From CBDATA01 sp965202845 (GTDB lineage Bacteria; Acidobacteriota; Vicinamibacteria; Marinacidobacterales; Marinacidobacteraceae): DNA of 64,000 nucleotides. A model generated the notes under the pieces. That model saw only the letters and a list, made by a program, of their open reading frames with translations. It had not been told where the DNA came from and did no database searches. Numbering within the stretch: position 1 is the stretch's first letter; the number at the start of each line of letters is the position of its first letter. This document shows, piece by piece, positions 63,754 to 64,000 of the stretch. The stretch is from the NCBI GenBank assembly GCA_965202845.1, contig OZ241856.1, forward strand, positions 2,666,001-2,730,000, given 5' to 3'. Position numbers and translations under genes: made by a program.

Positions 63754-64000
63754 GTCTGGGTTCCTTTCGAGTCCGTTTCGGTTACCGGGCGACTTCCGAC
63801 GATTTCGCCGCCGAAACTCTCCTGGTAGGATCGGGCGATGGGCGAAGTCGTCGTTTGTTTGTCTTGTTTGTTCTTGTTGGCGGGTTGGGGCGGAGGCGCC
63901 GGGGACGGGGGCGCGCTGTCCAGGCGATCCACCAGCGCGGCGAAATCCGCGAGCCGGGGCAGCTCCACCAGCCGCAGCAACGCCATTTCGAGATGGAAGC
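63750..64000 (-). CDS. dnaX: DNA polymerase III tau/gamma subunit, C-terminal end only
   Basis: The frame is open to the window edge. The visible ~83 residues begin FHLEMALLRLVELPRL, the LEMALLRL signature at the end of the gamma collar region, and then a Pro/Gln-rich linker (SPAPPPQPANKNKQDKQ). Position ahead of ebfC and recR confirms the call. The short C-terminus suggests no long tau extension, unless a frameshift occurs. Confidence 0.85.
   Translation of the reverse strand, partial: FHLEMALLRLVELPRLADFAALVDRLDSAPPSPAPPPQPANKNKQDKQTTTSPIARSYQESFGGEIVGSRPVTETDSKGTQT

Overview
The window is 64 kb of GC-rich DNA from a Gram-negative bacterium. It has a TonB-dependent receptor, an RND tripartite pump, lipoproteins, a beta-barrel protein and a dnaX-ebfC-recR cluster. 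I cannot fix the phylum from sequence alone. Secreted peptidases, GMC and amidohydrolase genes, a squalene/phytoene synthase and an unusually dense set of toxin-antitoxin (TA) and restriction-modification genes fit an uncultured, possibly host- or particle-associated marine or soil proteobacterium or similar lineage; that is inference. Base-composition remarks are judged by eye.

Left part (1-26.5 kb): a PxpBC-type 5-oxoprolinase fusion (cut by the window edge), arsC, a tesA-ybbA-ybbP cluster, a phd-vapC module bracketed by 38-bp direct repeats, a hsdS gene without hsdM/hsdR coupled to a phosphatase/ADP-ribosylglycohydrolase fusion, a His-rich (probably zinc) TonB receptor, a frameshifted metallo-beta-lactamase gene, an S9 peptidase, an RND efflux operon, phoD, a vapBC pair with a stray duplicated antitoxin tail, and ABC transporter genes.

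Central accessory region (26.4-39.7 kb): the 3' end of an ABC ATPase gene marks a composite island. An XRE/HTH gene is split by an IS5-family element, and a DUF4268-like nuclease gene is split by an ISL3-family element with an 8-bp target duplication. A chimeric scrap then joins a copy of a restriction-locus fragment to a decayed copy of the ABC gene end. An AT-rich NYN gene, an orphan VapB-like antitoxin and an XRE-ImmA protein follow. A type III restriction system comes next, whose mod gene carries a 14-base homopolymer at a reading-frame switch, a second 11-base homopolymer and a perfect 28-bp inverted repeat. It looks phase-variable and is out of frame in this read.

Right part (39.7-64 kb): a very large M14 metallopeptidase, higBA and darTG TA systems, an amidohydrolase, a GMC oxidoreductase with its small TAT subunit, a squalene/phytoene synthase, a GldA/GldFG/DUF4340 ABC cluster, a solitary beta-class DNA methyltransferase coupled to a di-haem cytochrome protein, and an XRE-ImmA plus PIN pair whose start codon sits in a 25-bp perfect palindrome. 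An IS1634-family element with a 99-bp target duplication, a VOC protein, a barrel protein, tRNA-Asn(GTT), recR, ebfC and the end of dnaX close the window.

The strongest candidates for something new are the phase-variable type III locus with its in-gene inverted repeat, the palindrome-controlled XRE-ImmA-PIN module, the HsdS plus phosphatase/ADP-ribosylglycohydrolase pair, and the two-gene XRE-HTH/nuclease unit that was broken twice by transposons.
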